Below are positions 9,214 to 16,161 of a DNA stretch of 64,000 bases, in pieces. A model generated the notes under the pieces. The model searched no databases. It saw only the letters and a list, made by a program, of their open reading frames with translations, and had not been told where the DNA came from. This DNA comes from Serpentinimonas barnesii. GTDB taxonomy: Bacteria; Pseudomonadota; Gammaproteobacteria; Burkholderiales; Burkholderiaceae_C. Position 1 is the first letter of the stretch; the number at the start of each line of letters is the position of its first letter. The position numbers were made by a program, and so were the translations under genes. Location of the stretch: assembly GCF_000696225.1 (NCBI RefSeq), contig NZ_BAWN01000003.1:23940-87939 (forward strand), in the 5' to 3' direction.

Positions 9214-9397
9214 GCTGCCCGGTCAAAAGCCCTAGAATCCTGCGGGAGGCGGTTGTTTCCAATGGGAATGGTTAGCGGAGTAATCGGCCCGCCCGCGCCG
9301 CAAATCGTCCCGAAGAAACAACCTTTCTTCATAACCGGAAGTTTTTATCTACGCGCCTCTTAAGGGTGTTTCTTGAGAGGCAATGCGCAAGCTGACC
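9214..9397. other. Non-coding stretch with two inverted repeats
   Basis: No gene is recognised here. A 9-nt inverted repeat (GGTTGTTTC at 9251-9259, GAAACAACC at 9315-9323) encloses 55 nt. A tighter hairpin lies at 9355-9381, with a 10-bp stem including one G-U pair and a 7-nt loop. Neither is followed by a convincing T-run. They lie at the downstream edge of the decayed block and may be remains of mobile DNA or a terminator. Confidence 0.4.
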
Positions 9398-9535
9398 CTA
9401 CACAACTGGGCGCTGGGCATGCTTGCGGATCAGGCCGCTGACGTGTTGACAGTAGTGGGCGTATTCGGTGGCAGAATCGCCCCACATCGGCCACAACCAA
9501 GCCAAGTCTGTGTACAGATGGCAAGTGTCTTTCAT
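9398..9535 (-). pseudogene. N-terminal fragment of a SAM-dependent methyltransferase
   Basis: The frame from the ATG at 9535 reads MKDTCHLYTDLAWLWPMWGD and continues with EYAHYCQHVSGLIRKHAQRP. That is the usual N-terminus of a class I methyltransferase family whose SAM-binding glycine motif should come next. Here the frame ends at 9398, before that motif, so only about 45 codons remain. No ribosome-binding site is apparent. The assignment rests on remembered family sequence and would need a search to confirm. Confidence 0.45.
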
Positions 9536-9648
9536 GGCTCTAGTCATGCTCACTAGAGACTTTAGCAGGCGGGCTGGGGGCCTTAGGGTACTTCGGGGTA
9601 TATAACCCCGCTGCCCAAACGAGATCGCAGGGCTGGACGAAGGCCCGC

Positions 9649-9881
9649 AAGTCTGGTGGAACTGCGAACCCTCGCCTATGGCCCCGTCAATCCGGTCGGC
9701 CAACTCGGGTGCCTGCAGCGGGTAAATGTCCACTTCCATGGAAACGTTGAACACGTCTTCGGGGCGGGGCACAGGGCCCAGCATAGACTGGCTGCCGACG
9801 ATCACAAACTCGTCCTGATTCGTGATGTCGCCGCTGGCGTGCGCTGGCACGAATGATGTGTTCAAGTTCTTCCTGCGTCAT
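9649..9881 (-). pseudogene. Nucleotidyltransferase-like gene (DUF6036 type), frameshifted and truncated
   Basis: The ATG at 9881 opens MTQEELEHIIRASA; the homology then moves to a second frame reading ITNQDEFVIVGSQSMLG and YPLQAPELADRIDGAIGEGS. GSQS resembles the GSx(S/D) motif of nucleotidyltransferase folds. The similarity stops near 9649, so most of the C-terminal half is missing. The start overlaps the end of an upstream frame (ATGA), suggesting it was the second gene of a pair, an arrangement seen in some toxin-antitoxin-like systems. Confidence 0.55.
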
Positions 9882-10030
9882 GGCTTTTCCTGCACGCTGC
9901 CCTCATCGCCAGGGTTGCTCAGGGCGCCGCCCATCACGACACCAGCCTTGAGGTCTCTCACTTGTTGCAGGATACGCTGGCGCACCTCTTCAGGCACAAC
10001 CGTCACGAGCGGGGAGGCTTGTCGCAGCTG
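9878..10030 (-). pseudogene. C-terminal fragment of an unrecognised gene upstream of the nucleotidyltransferase remnant
   Basis: The frame ending at 9878 contains TVVPEEVRQRILQQVRDLKA and GALSNPGDEGSVQEKP, which look like real protein rather than a shadow frame. Its stop overlaps the start at 9881 by four bases. The upstream part of the frame, beyond about 10030, is antisense to the ATPase fragment, so the 5' part of this gene has probably been replaced. I do not recognise the family. Confidence 0.3.
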
Positions 10031-10034
10031 CGCG

Positions 10035-10232
10035 CATGCCGTGGCCATCGACGGCCGCCTCGCGGCGATGGTCGCGGACGCCGACCGGCTCACAATCCCG
10101 GTTCGGTCGAAGCCGTGCGGGCGCTGCACGCGCTGGGCCTGCTGCTGTCGCCGATGTTCGCAGCGGCTGCGATGGCGCTGTCGAGCATCTTCATGCTCGG
10201 CAACGCGCTGCGCCTGCGCCGCTTCGGCGCCG
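10035..10232 (+). pseudogene. C-terminal remnant of a copper-type P-type ATPase
   Basis: Two frames carry pieces of a heavy-metal P-type ATPase. One has AVAIDGRLAAMVADADR, resembling the segment of the phosphorylation domain before the hinge. The other has GLLLSPMFAAAAMALSSIFM and NALRLRRF, the last transmembrane helix and C-terminal end of CopA-type pumps. The stretch between them in an intact pump (about 150 residues with GDGINDAPAL) is missing. This is a relic formed by internal deletion and frameshift and cannot be functional. Confidence 0.6.
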
Positions 10233-10410
10233 CCGCCCAACGGTGCGCAGCGGGCTGTTGCCGGACCCGGCGCGGTTCAGCGGGCACACCAATACCGAGC
10301 GGTTTCCAATAAAGACCACACCGTCGCAAGCAAATGCTGAACAGTTCATCATTGCAATGTGCAAAACGAACCATACGGCGCACTACCGCAAACGCAAGCC
10401 CTGCAATGCG

Positions 10411-10563
10411 GCTGTGAACCCGACCACCGTCCAGGGTGGCCGGCTGACCGTGGCCACCGGCGGTGGCAATGTGACCGTCAACGGCGCGCGCGTCACCGCC
10501 ACCGACATCGCCGCGAGCAACGGTGTCATCCACGTCATCGACACCGTCGTCATGCCGCGCTGA
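10411..10563 (+). pseudogene. C-terminal remnant of a fasciclin (FAS1) domain protein
   Basis: The frame ending at 10563 reads VQGGRLTVATGGGNVTVNGA followed by DIAASNGVIHVIDTVVMP, the conserved H2-type end of a FAS1 domain of secreted adhesion-like proteins. The N-terminal three quarters of the domain and any signal peptide are absent; the upstream codons show no FAS1 similarity. No start codon or ribosome-binding site is placed sensibly. It directly follows the ATPase relic in the decayed block. Confidence 0.6.
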
Positions 10564-10615
10564 GCCGCTGCGTCGCGAGGCTCCCCTGAGGCTCGGCTTG
10601 CTCCTGCCAGCAGCG

Positions 10616-11347
10616 ATGCGTTGCGGCGCCATGTCTGCGCGGGCCTCGGTTGCTTGGGTTTTGGCGCTGGTGGTGCTGCTGCTGGCAGGCGGCTGCTCGG
10701 CCGCTCCGCCCGGTCCGGCGCCAGCCGCTGCGGCGCACCAGCAGACCCCCGAGGCACCGACGCTGCGCCTGCTGATCGTCGGCGACAGCACCGCTGTCGG
10801 CACTGGCGCCAGCAGTCCTGCCCAGAGCCTGGCCGGGCATATCGGGCGCGAGCACCCGCGGCTGCTGATCGAGAACCGCGGACGCACCGGCGCACGCTTT
10901 GCCGACGTGCTCGCGCAGCTTGCCCCTGCCGGCCGCTTCGACGTCGTGCTGATCCTCGCTGGCGGCAACGACGTCATCCGCCGCACACCGCACGATGAAC
11001 TCGCCCGCGCGATTGACGCCACGCTGGCGCAGGCCGCCACGCTGGCGCCTGCCGTGATCGTGATGCCGGCCGGCAACGTCGGCAACGCCCGCCTGCTCTT
11101 TGCGCCCCTCTCTGGCTGGATGACGCAGCGATCGCGCGAGCTGCAGGCGCTGGTGCGCGCGGCCGCCCTGCGCCACGGCGCCGCGCAGGTCGACCTGTTT
11201 CGCGAGCGCGATCGAGACCCCTTCGTCCTCCAACCCGAGCTGACCGCAGGCGACGGCCTGCACCCGAGCGACGCCGGCTACCGGCTCTGGCACGCGGAAC
11301 TGCTGGCCCAAACCGACTTGGGCCGCCTGCTGGCGCCGGCCCGCTGA
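10616..11347 (+). CDS. SGNH/GDSL-family hydrolase, predicted lipoprotein
   Basis: A 243-residue protein with a hydrophobic N-terminus and a lipobox-like LLAGGC (about residues 22-27), so probably an outer-membrane or periplasmic lipoprotein. The SGNH blocks are present: GDSTAVG (nucleophile Ser), GGND (block III) and DGLHPS (catalytic Asp and His). The family covers esterases, lipases and acyl-hydrolases; the substrate is unknown. The ATG at 10616 is chosen for a full signal peptide; ATG 10631 is an alternative. It follows the decayed block and ends 107 nt before a convergent gene. Confidence 0.85.
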   Translation: MRCGAMSARASVAWVLALVVLLLAGGCSAAPPGPAPAAAAHQQTPEAPTLRLLIVGDSTAVGTGASSPAQSLAGHIGREHPRLLIENRGRTGARFADVLAQLAPAGRFDVVLILAGGNDVIRRTPHDELARAIDATLAQAATLAPAVIVMPAGNVGNARLLFAPLSGWMTQRSRELQALVRAAALRHGAAQVDLFRERDRDPFVLQPELTAGDGLHPSDAGYRLWHAELLAQTDLGRLLAPAR

Positions 11348-11453
11348 GCCACGACCGGCCACACCGCCGAGCCCCACTCCGCCAAGGACGCGTCAGGCCC
11401 CGGCGCGCACACCGGCCCGCGGGTCGCGCCGGCTGGCGGTCTTGTCAGCACGC

Positions 11454-12728
11454 TCACGGCAAGCGGGCGGGAGGTGCGGCCGCACCGGCCGGCGCCTCGA
11501 AGCAAAACCTCAGCCCGGCGTGCGCCTCGAGCCGGCGCACGAGCGCGAGGCCGAGCGCGGCGCCCGGGGTCCACACGCCCCCGGGCGTGGCGTCGCGACC
11601 CACGTCGTGCAGCAGGGCGAGCGCGGCTTCGGTGACCATCCGGCTCGTCGAGCCATAGCCCGGGTCGCGGTCGCCGCTGACGATCACGCTGGCGCGCTCG
11701 CCGGCGGGCGTCTGGCCGGTGAAGCTGAGCTCGAAGCACCCGGCCTCGCGGGCCGCGCGGCTGGGTCCCTGACCCGGCTGCGGCAGCAGCCAGCGGCCGA
11801 CCAGCGCGCGCGCCGGCGCGCAGCGCAACACGGCCTCGAACAGCCGCGCGCGCTGCGCCTGCGCGAGCGCGCGCCCCCGCCCCAGCCCGCCGCTGCCGGC
11901 GATTTGGCGCTCGTCGTAGCGGAAGTCCGCACCCCAGGGGTGACCGCGCAGCGCATGCGTGCGGTGCACGTTCTTGGTGTTGATCGGCGCCATCACGAAC
12001 GGGCCGCACCAGGCGCCGGCCCAGTCGTCCCAGCCGGCCCCCAGCGCGGGCTGCGGCGGCCCAATGAAGCCCGGCGTCAGCGCGAACGGGTCGGCCATCA
12101 CCGCGGCCAGCGCCGGCTCGCGCGCGATGGCCTCGACGGTGGCCAGCGCGCTGGCCACGGTACCGCCCGAGAACGTGCCTTTCATCACCCGCACGCGGGC
12201 ACGCACCTCGCGCGCCGTCGCCCCGCTGTGCTGCTGCAAGCCTTGCTGCAGCACCAAGACCCCGAGGTCGAACGGGACCGAGTCGAAACCGCACGAGAAC
12301 ACGATGCGCGCGCCGCTGCGCACGGCCAACGGCTGCAGCCGCCTGATCATGCGCGCCATCCACAGCGGCTCGCCGCAGAGGTCGACGTAGTCGGTGCCGG
12401 CCTCGGCGCAGGCGGTGACCAGGGCTTCGCCGTGGCGTTGGTAAGGCCCGACCGTCGTGATCACGACGCGGGCGCGTCGCACCAGGCTCGCCAGCGCCGC
12501 CGCGTCGTGCGCGTCGGCGCCCAGCAGCGGCAGCGCCGGCCCGGCACCGATCGCGTCGCGCACGGCGGCCAGCCGCGCGGGCTGCCGGCCGGCCAGCGCC
12601 CAGCGCAGCCCGGGCTCGCGCGCGCCCTGTCCTTGGGTCGCGGCCTGCAAGACCTCGGCCACCAGCCGGCCGGTGTAGCCGCTCGCGCCAAAGAGCACGA
12701 GGTCGTAGGGGCGTTCGTCGACAGTCAT
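11454..12728 (-). CDS. Saccharopine dehydrogenase-like / trans-acting enoyl reductase family protein
   Basis: A 424-residue protein with an N-terminal Rossmann fold (LVLFGASGYTGRLVAEVL, about residues 9-26), followed by TTVGPYQRHGEALV and CGFDSVPFDLGV, diagnostic of this family. Members include mycobacterial trans-acting enoyl reductases of lipid synthesis; in proteobacteria they are usually uncharacterised. The ATG at 12728 precedes the Rossmann motif. Another frame on the same strand ends over this start codon, but it is a truncated remnant, so an operon cannot be claimed. Confidence 0.85.
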   Translation of the reverse strand: MTVDERPYDLVLFGASGYTGRLVAEVLQAATQGQGAREPGLRWALAGRQPARLAAVRDAIGAGPALPLLGADAHDAAALASLVRRARVVITTVGPYQRHGEALVTACAEAGTDYVDLCGEPLWMARMIRRLQPLAVRSGARIVFSCGFDSVPFDLGVLVLQQGLQQHSGATAREVRARVRVMKGTFSGGTVASALATVEAIAREPALAAVMADPFALTPGFIGPPQPALGAGWDDWAGAWCGPFVMAPINTKNVHRTHALRGHPWGADFRYDERQIAGSGGLGRGRALAQAQRARLFEAVLRCAPARALVGRWLLPQPGQGPSRAAREAGCFELSFTGQTPAGERASVIVSGDRDPGYGSTSRMVTEAALALLHDVGRDATPGGVWTPGAALGLALVRRLEAHAGLRFCFEAPAGAAAPPARLP

Positions 12729-12946
12729 GGTGGCTGGGGCTGTGGCGCGGCGCCGCGCCGGACCAGGTGCGCAGGGGCGACGGTACGCGCAGGGTCGCCG
12801 CGGCGAAGACCCGGCAACGTGTCGAGCCCCACCAGGCGCACCACCGAACCCTCGCGGCAACCGCGGGCCACCGTGATTGGCTTGCGGCGCGAGGGCGCGG
12901 CGCAGAAATCCACGCCGAGCAGGGGCACGCAGGCGCTGCTTTTCAT
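12725..12946 (-). pseudogene. DUF429 family gene, N-terminal fragment
   Basis: The frame from ATG 12946 contains PLLGVDFCAAPSRRKPITVA and VVRLVGLDTLPG, the typical start of DUF429 proteins (predicted RNase-H-like fold, with the conserved Asp in GVDF). Similarity ends near 12808, and the remaining codons to 12725 look like out-of-frame sequence. A full gene would be about 230-260 residues. It is read as a 5' fragment left after a deletion joined it to the enoyl reductase gene. Confidence 0.5.
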
Positions 12947-13254
12947 TGGCCAAGATTCTAGCGGCCAGGGCGAGCGTGCTCTGGCTGGCCGGGCAAAGAG
13001 ACACGCGGAAACCCAACCAGTTCCGGATTCCCAGCGATGTGGCTCTTAGTCAAGATCGATTCCTGAGTACCCCAAGGTGCCCATTTCTGGCCCCTTCGAT
13101 GCTGGTTGCTCTGCCGCGCGGCTTCGGCTTCGAGGCCGGCCTGCCCGAACTTCGTAGAACGAAGCAGGCGCCTCAAGCTTGCTTTCCTGCACGGCCCCGG
13201 CCATAATCTTTGGTAATGCCGCAGCGCTCCAAGGCCCCAGCACCCTGCTCCACA
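12947..13254. other. 308-nt stretch with no recognised gene
   Basis: Short frames exist on both strands, but none resembles a protein family. A small inverted repeat (CTTCGT..ACGAAG) lies near 13149-13163. The stretch leads into the first attC-like repeat, so it may be the remains of an earlier cassette. Confidence 0.35.
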
Positions 13255-13317
13255 GCGCCTAAGCTGCGGCTCAACTCGGTCAAGCCTTGCAGCCGCTTTT
13301 TTACCTCAAAGTTAAGC
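13255..13317 (+). other. attC-like integron recombination site, upstream copy
   Basis: The stretch starts GCGCCTAAG (R''-like, 13255-13263) and ends GTTAAGC (13311-13317), which fits the R' core consensus GTTRRRY. It shares long blocks with the second copy at 13872 (GCGCCTAAGC, TCAAC, AGCCTTGCAGCC, ACCTCAA). The inner L-box pairing is poor, so it is probably degenerate. The tspO ATG lies 14 nt after the R' box, the usual distance for a gene cassette. Confidence 0.6.
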
Positions 13318-13929
13318 CCCAAGGCCACAAATGTCACAATCCTCTGCAGCAAGACAAGGCCTCGGCCTCGCGGCTTGGCTCTTGGCCAGTTTCGTCGCTG
13401 CTGCAGTCGGGGGCTTGGCCTCAATCAATGCGGCCGGGTTCTATGGGCAGTTGCTTCAGCCCGCATGGGCGCCTCCGGCGTGGCTGTTCGGACCTGTATG
13501 GTCCGTCTTGTTCGTGCTCATGGGCACGTCAGCTTGGCTCGTTTGGCGCAGGAAGGGTTTCAGCGGTGCGGGCACAGCCCTAAAGCTATACCTCGCACAG
13601 CTTGTCGCCAACGCCCTTTGGTCATGGCTCTTCTTCGCTTGGCATCAGGGTGGCTTGGCACTTGCCGGGATTGCGCTGCTGTGGCTGCTGATCGCGGGAA
13701 CAATCGCCGCGTTCTGGCGGCATCACCAAGCTGCGGCGCTGCTGCTGCTGCCGTACTTGGCTTGGGTGAGCTTTGCCGCTGCGTTGAACTATTCGCTATG
13801 GCAGATGAATCCAGCCGTTCTGGGTTGAGCCTGCCGCAAGTGGCGTCTAAAGCAGCATCCTTATCTACCGCGCGCCTAAGCAGCGGTTCAACCAAGGCGA
13901 GCCTTGCAGCCCGCCGGTTAACCTCAACG
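13312..13929 (+). mobile_element. Candidate integron gene cassette carrying tspO
   Basis: The unit runs from the predicted cut in the R' box of the first attC-like repeat to the equivalent base of the second. It has the layout of a cassette: about 14 nt of leader, one gene, then an attC site. No integrase gene is in the window, so this would be a cassette remnant lacking an integrase. The second R' core is altered (GTT to GCC), so excision is probably no longer possible. Confidence 0.5.
13331..13828 (+). CDS. tspO: TspO/MBR family tryptophan-rich sensory protein
   Basis: A 165-residue integral membrane protein with about five transmembrane helices and the family motifs PAWAPPAWLFGPVWSVLF, ANALWSWLFF and PYLAWVSFAAALNYSLW. 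TspO proteins bind porphyrins and related ligands and influence tetrapyrrole and stress responses. The gene sits alone between two attC-like repeats with its ATG 14 nt after the first, so it was probably acquired as a gene cassette. No promoter is evident. Confidence 0.92.
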   Translation: MSQSSAARQGLGLAAWLLASFVAAAVGGLASINAAGFYGQLLQPAWAPPAWLFGPVWSVLFVLMGTSAWLVWRRKGFSGAGTALKLYLAQLVANALWSWLFFAWHQGGLALAGIALLWLLIAGTIAAFWRHHQAAALLLLPYLAWVSFAAALNYSLWQMNPAVLG

Positions 13930-13937
13930 CCAGGCGC
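13872..13937 (+). other. attC-like integron recombination site, downstream copy
   Basis: R''-like GCGCCTAAG (13872-13880) faces AGGCGC at 13932-13937. L''-like GGTTCAACC (13885-13893) faces L'-like GGTTAACC (13916-13923). The two L boxes pair with a single unpaired base in L'', the hallmark of a folded attC. The expected R' GTT reads GCC at 13929-13931, so the crossover core is probably inactivated. It begins 43 nt after the tspO stop. Confidence 0.65.
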
Positions 13938-13961
13938 CTCACGTAAAACCGCCCCCCGCCC

Positions 13962-14060
13962 ATGCACATCGCCCTCCTCACGCTCTAGGGTTTCAAGGAA
14001 CTGGATTCACTCATTGCCTTGGGCGCACTCAAGCGAGTCAAGACGTCCGGCCGGCGGGTG
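13962..14060 (+). pseudogene. DJ-1/PfpI family gene, N-terminal fragment with internal stop
   Basis: The ATG at 13962 reads MHIALLTL, then TAG at 13986, then continues in the same frame as GFKELDSLIALGALKRVKTS. Intact DJ-1/PfpI relatives start almost identically (a MHIAxLTFxGFNELDS pattern), so the TAG replaces a sense codon. Similarity ends near 14056, just before the DUF4197 gene on the other strand. The ATG lies 25 nt after an attC-like site, so this is probably the next, broken cassette of the array. Confidence 0.6.
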
Positions 14061-14087
14061 ATGCGCCGGCCTGCGGCTCAGCCCGCT

Positions 14088-14786
14088 TTAACGCAAACCC
14101 CCAAACACGCGTTGCAGGATTTGGCTCCCCGTACCCACTGGGTCTTGGCGTATTTTGCGCTCTTCTTCGCCTATCGTGAGATAAATGCCGTCTAGCGCCC
14201 GGTCGGTCACGTATTGCTGCAGATTCGCATCTTGTGGCCTGACCAGACCAAAGCGCGCGGCACGGCCTGCGACGTCGTTGTATCGCTGCGCCAGTTCGAC
14301 CCGTTCCGTGGCGCGCGTCACAATCGGCAGGAACCGGGTGCTCAGGGGCGCGCGGGTGCGCTCGGAGAAAAAATTCGTGGCGGCGGTATCACCGCCTGTC
14401 AGAATCCGTCTCGCGTCGTCGATGGTCATCGTGCGTATGGCCTGCAGCAAAAGATTGCGCGCTTCCGGCGTCGCTTGCTCAGCCGCCCGGTTCATCGCCG
14501 TTTCAAGTGCGTCCACACGGCCGCCCTGCCCCATGCGCCGCAGCAGATCAGCAAGGTCGTTCAGCGCCCCCGGAAGGGGTATCCGAACCTTCGGATTGCC
14601 CAGAAAGCCATCGGGCCGACCCAGCAAACGCACCGCCGACTCGGCGCCACGCTCCAGCGCTGCGCGCAGACCCGCGCTGGCATCTGCTGCAGACAGCCGC
14701 TGCCCCTGCGCCTGGAGGTTTGATAGGGGCACCAAAGACAGCAACAGCACGATCTGCCGTCGATTCAGGATCGGATTGTTGGGCAT
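14088..14786 (-). CDS. DUF4197 family protein, predicted secreted
   Basis: A 232-residue protein with an N-terminal hydrophobic segment (QIVLLLSLVPLSNLQAQ) likely to be a signal peptide, then the DUF4197 core: LRAALERGAESAVRLLG, NPKVRIPLPGAL, MTIDDARRILTGGDTAAT, and the C-terminal EERKIRQDPVGTGSQIL. The family is common in proteobacteria and its function is unknown. It is a single-gene unit facing the cassette remnant. Confidence 0.88.
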   Translation of the reverse strand: MPNNPILNRRQIVLLLSLVPLSNLQAQGQRLSAADASAGLRAALERGAESAVRLLGRPDGFLGNPKVRIPLPGALNDLADLLRRMGQGGRVDALETAMNRAAEQATPEARNLLLQAIRTMTIDDARRILTGGDTAATNFFSERTRAPLSTRFLPIVTRATERVELAQRYNDVAGRAARFGLVRPQDANLQQYVTDRALDGIYLTIGEEERKIRQDPVGTGSQILQRVFGGLR

Positions 14787-15005
14787 GGACGTTCCTCTTG
14801 TCGCGTCAGGGGGGCTGTGGGACGGTTGCCCGGGGGGGCTTGCTTGCCACCGGCGCCTCCAACCCGCGCCCTGCTTGCTGCGTTGATGGTAGCGGCAACC
14901 CAGCGCATGTCAAGACCTTGCAAAAACACCCTCTAAAATCGTGCAAATCTGTAAAATTTCACACAATTGCCGCACCCCGGACAAGCGCCGTCAAAGGAAC
15001 ACCAC

Positions 15006-15695
15006 ATGAGGCATGCCGAGAGACACAGGACGGGGCGGATCGGCTGGCTTCGGGCGGCGGTGCTTGGCGCCAATGACGGCATCGTCTCGACCGCCAGCCT
15101 GGTCTTGGGCGTGGCTGCTGCGGGGGCTGATTCACGGGCCATCATGCTCACGGGCGTTGCGGGCCTCGTCGCTGGGGCCTTGTCGATGGCTGCCGGTGAG
15201 TACGTTTCGGTCAGTTCACAGGCCGATACCGAACGCGCGGAACTGGCCCGCGAGAGCCGAGAATTGGCTGCCGGCCCCGAACAAGAACAAGCGGAGCTGG
15301 CGGCGATTTACGTCAAGCGCGGGCTAGACCCGGCACTGGCCACCACCGTGGCCAGTCAGTTGATGCGGCATGATGCGCTGGGTGCGCACGCGCGCGATGA
15401 GTTGGGCATCACCGCCACCATGGCGGCGCGTCCGATTCAGGCCGCGCTGGCTAGCGTCGGCGCATTTTCGGCAGGCGCGGCCCTACCACTGCTGATCGTC
15501 ATGCTGTTTCCGACTGCGGCGCTGATGTGGGCTGTTGCGGGCGCTTCGTTGGTGTTTCTTGCTCTGTTGGGTTCGCTGTCCGCCAAGGCAGGCGGTGCCC
15601 CGGTGCTGGTTGCCGCCTCTCGCGTCACGTTTTGGGGCGCCTTGGCCATGGCCTTGACCGCTGGGGTGGGCGCGCTTTTTGGGTTGGCGGTTTGA
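15006..15695 (+). CDS. VIT1/CCC1 family transporter
   Basis: A 229-residue membrane protein. LRAAVLGANDGIVSTASLVLGV (first helix) and GLVAGALSMAAGEYVSVSSQ are diagnostic of the vacuolar iron/manganese transporter family, which exports Fe(II) or Mn(II) from the cytosol. A hydrophilic segment (about residues 75-140) with EQEQAELAAIYVKRG matches the metal-binding region; three helices follow. The ATG at 15006 is chosen because the family sequence begins shortly after it. A strong terminator lies 50 nt downstream. Confidence 0.9.
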   Translation: MRHAERHRTGRIGWLRAAVLGANDGIVSTASLVLGVAAAGADSRAIMLTGVAGLVAGALSMAAGEYVSVSSQADTERAELARESRELAAGPEQEQAELAAIYVKRGLDPALATTVASQLMRHDALGAHARDELGITATMAARPIQAALASVGAFSAGAALPLLIVMLFPTAALMWAVAGASLVFLALLGSLSAKAGGAPVLVAASRVTFWGALAMALTAGVGALFGLAV

Positions 15696-15744
15696 TTGTC
15701 TGGTTGCGCTGGCGCCGACCGGCGCTGATCAGGCGCAAAAAACA

Positions 15745-15776
15745 AAAAACCGCAAGCTAAACGCATTGCGGTTTTT
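15745..15776. terminator. Bidirectional intrinsic terminator
   Basis: A perfect 11-bp stem (AAAAACCGCAA at 15745-15755, TTGCGGTTTTT at 15766-15776) around a 10-nt loop gives a T-run on either strand. It lies between the VIT-family gene and the tRNA genes that read towards it, and can serve both. Confidence 0.85.
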
Positions 15777-15791
15777 GAATATTTACGATAC

Positions 15792-15868
15792 TGGCGGAGC
15801 GGACGGGGCTCGAACCCGCGACCCCCGGCGTGACAGGCCGGTATTCTAACCAACTGAACTACCGCTCC
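15792..15868 (-). tRNA. tRNA-Asp (GTC)
   Basis: A 77-nt cloverleaf read on the minus strand. The acceptor stem GGAGCGG pairs with CCGCTCC, the T-loop is GTTCGAG, the anticodon GTC lies in CCTGTCACG and CCA is encoded. It is the last of three tRNA genes before the terminator. Confidence 0.97.
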
Positions 15869-15875
15869 GTGCGGT

Positions 15876-15951
15876 TGGCGACCCTACGGGGATTCGAACC
15901 CCGGTACTCACCGTGAAAGGGTGATGTCCTAGGCCTCTAGACGATAGGGTC
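15876..15951 (-). tRNA. tRNA-Glu (TTC)
   Basis: A 76-nt cloverleaf on the minus strand. The acceptor stem GACCCTA pairs with TAGGGTC, the T-loop is GTTCGAA, the anticodon is TTC in CCTTTCACG and CCA is encoded. Only 7 nt separate it from tRNA-Asp, so the two are processed from one transcript. The synthetase that charges it, gltX, is just upstream. Confidence 0.97.
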
Positions 15952-15996
15952 AAACCTAGAAAACTTCTGCTTGCACTTGCCTGTTGCAGCTCGCCT

Positions 15997-16072
<76 letters not shown>

Positions 16073-16161
16073 ATGTGGAGAAACTGCAACCGCTGCACAC
16101 CGAACTTCGCTTATCGCTCTTCCCGATGTGCATCAGCAAGACTCGAATTATAGACAGGTTT

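Noticed and set aside
9251..9323. Inverted repeat GGTTGTTTC/GAAACAACC as an attC or transposon end
   Set aside because: The 55-nt spacer lacks R or L boxes, and no target-site duplication or transposase is nearby.
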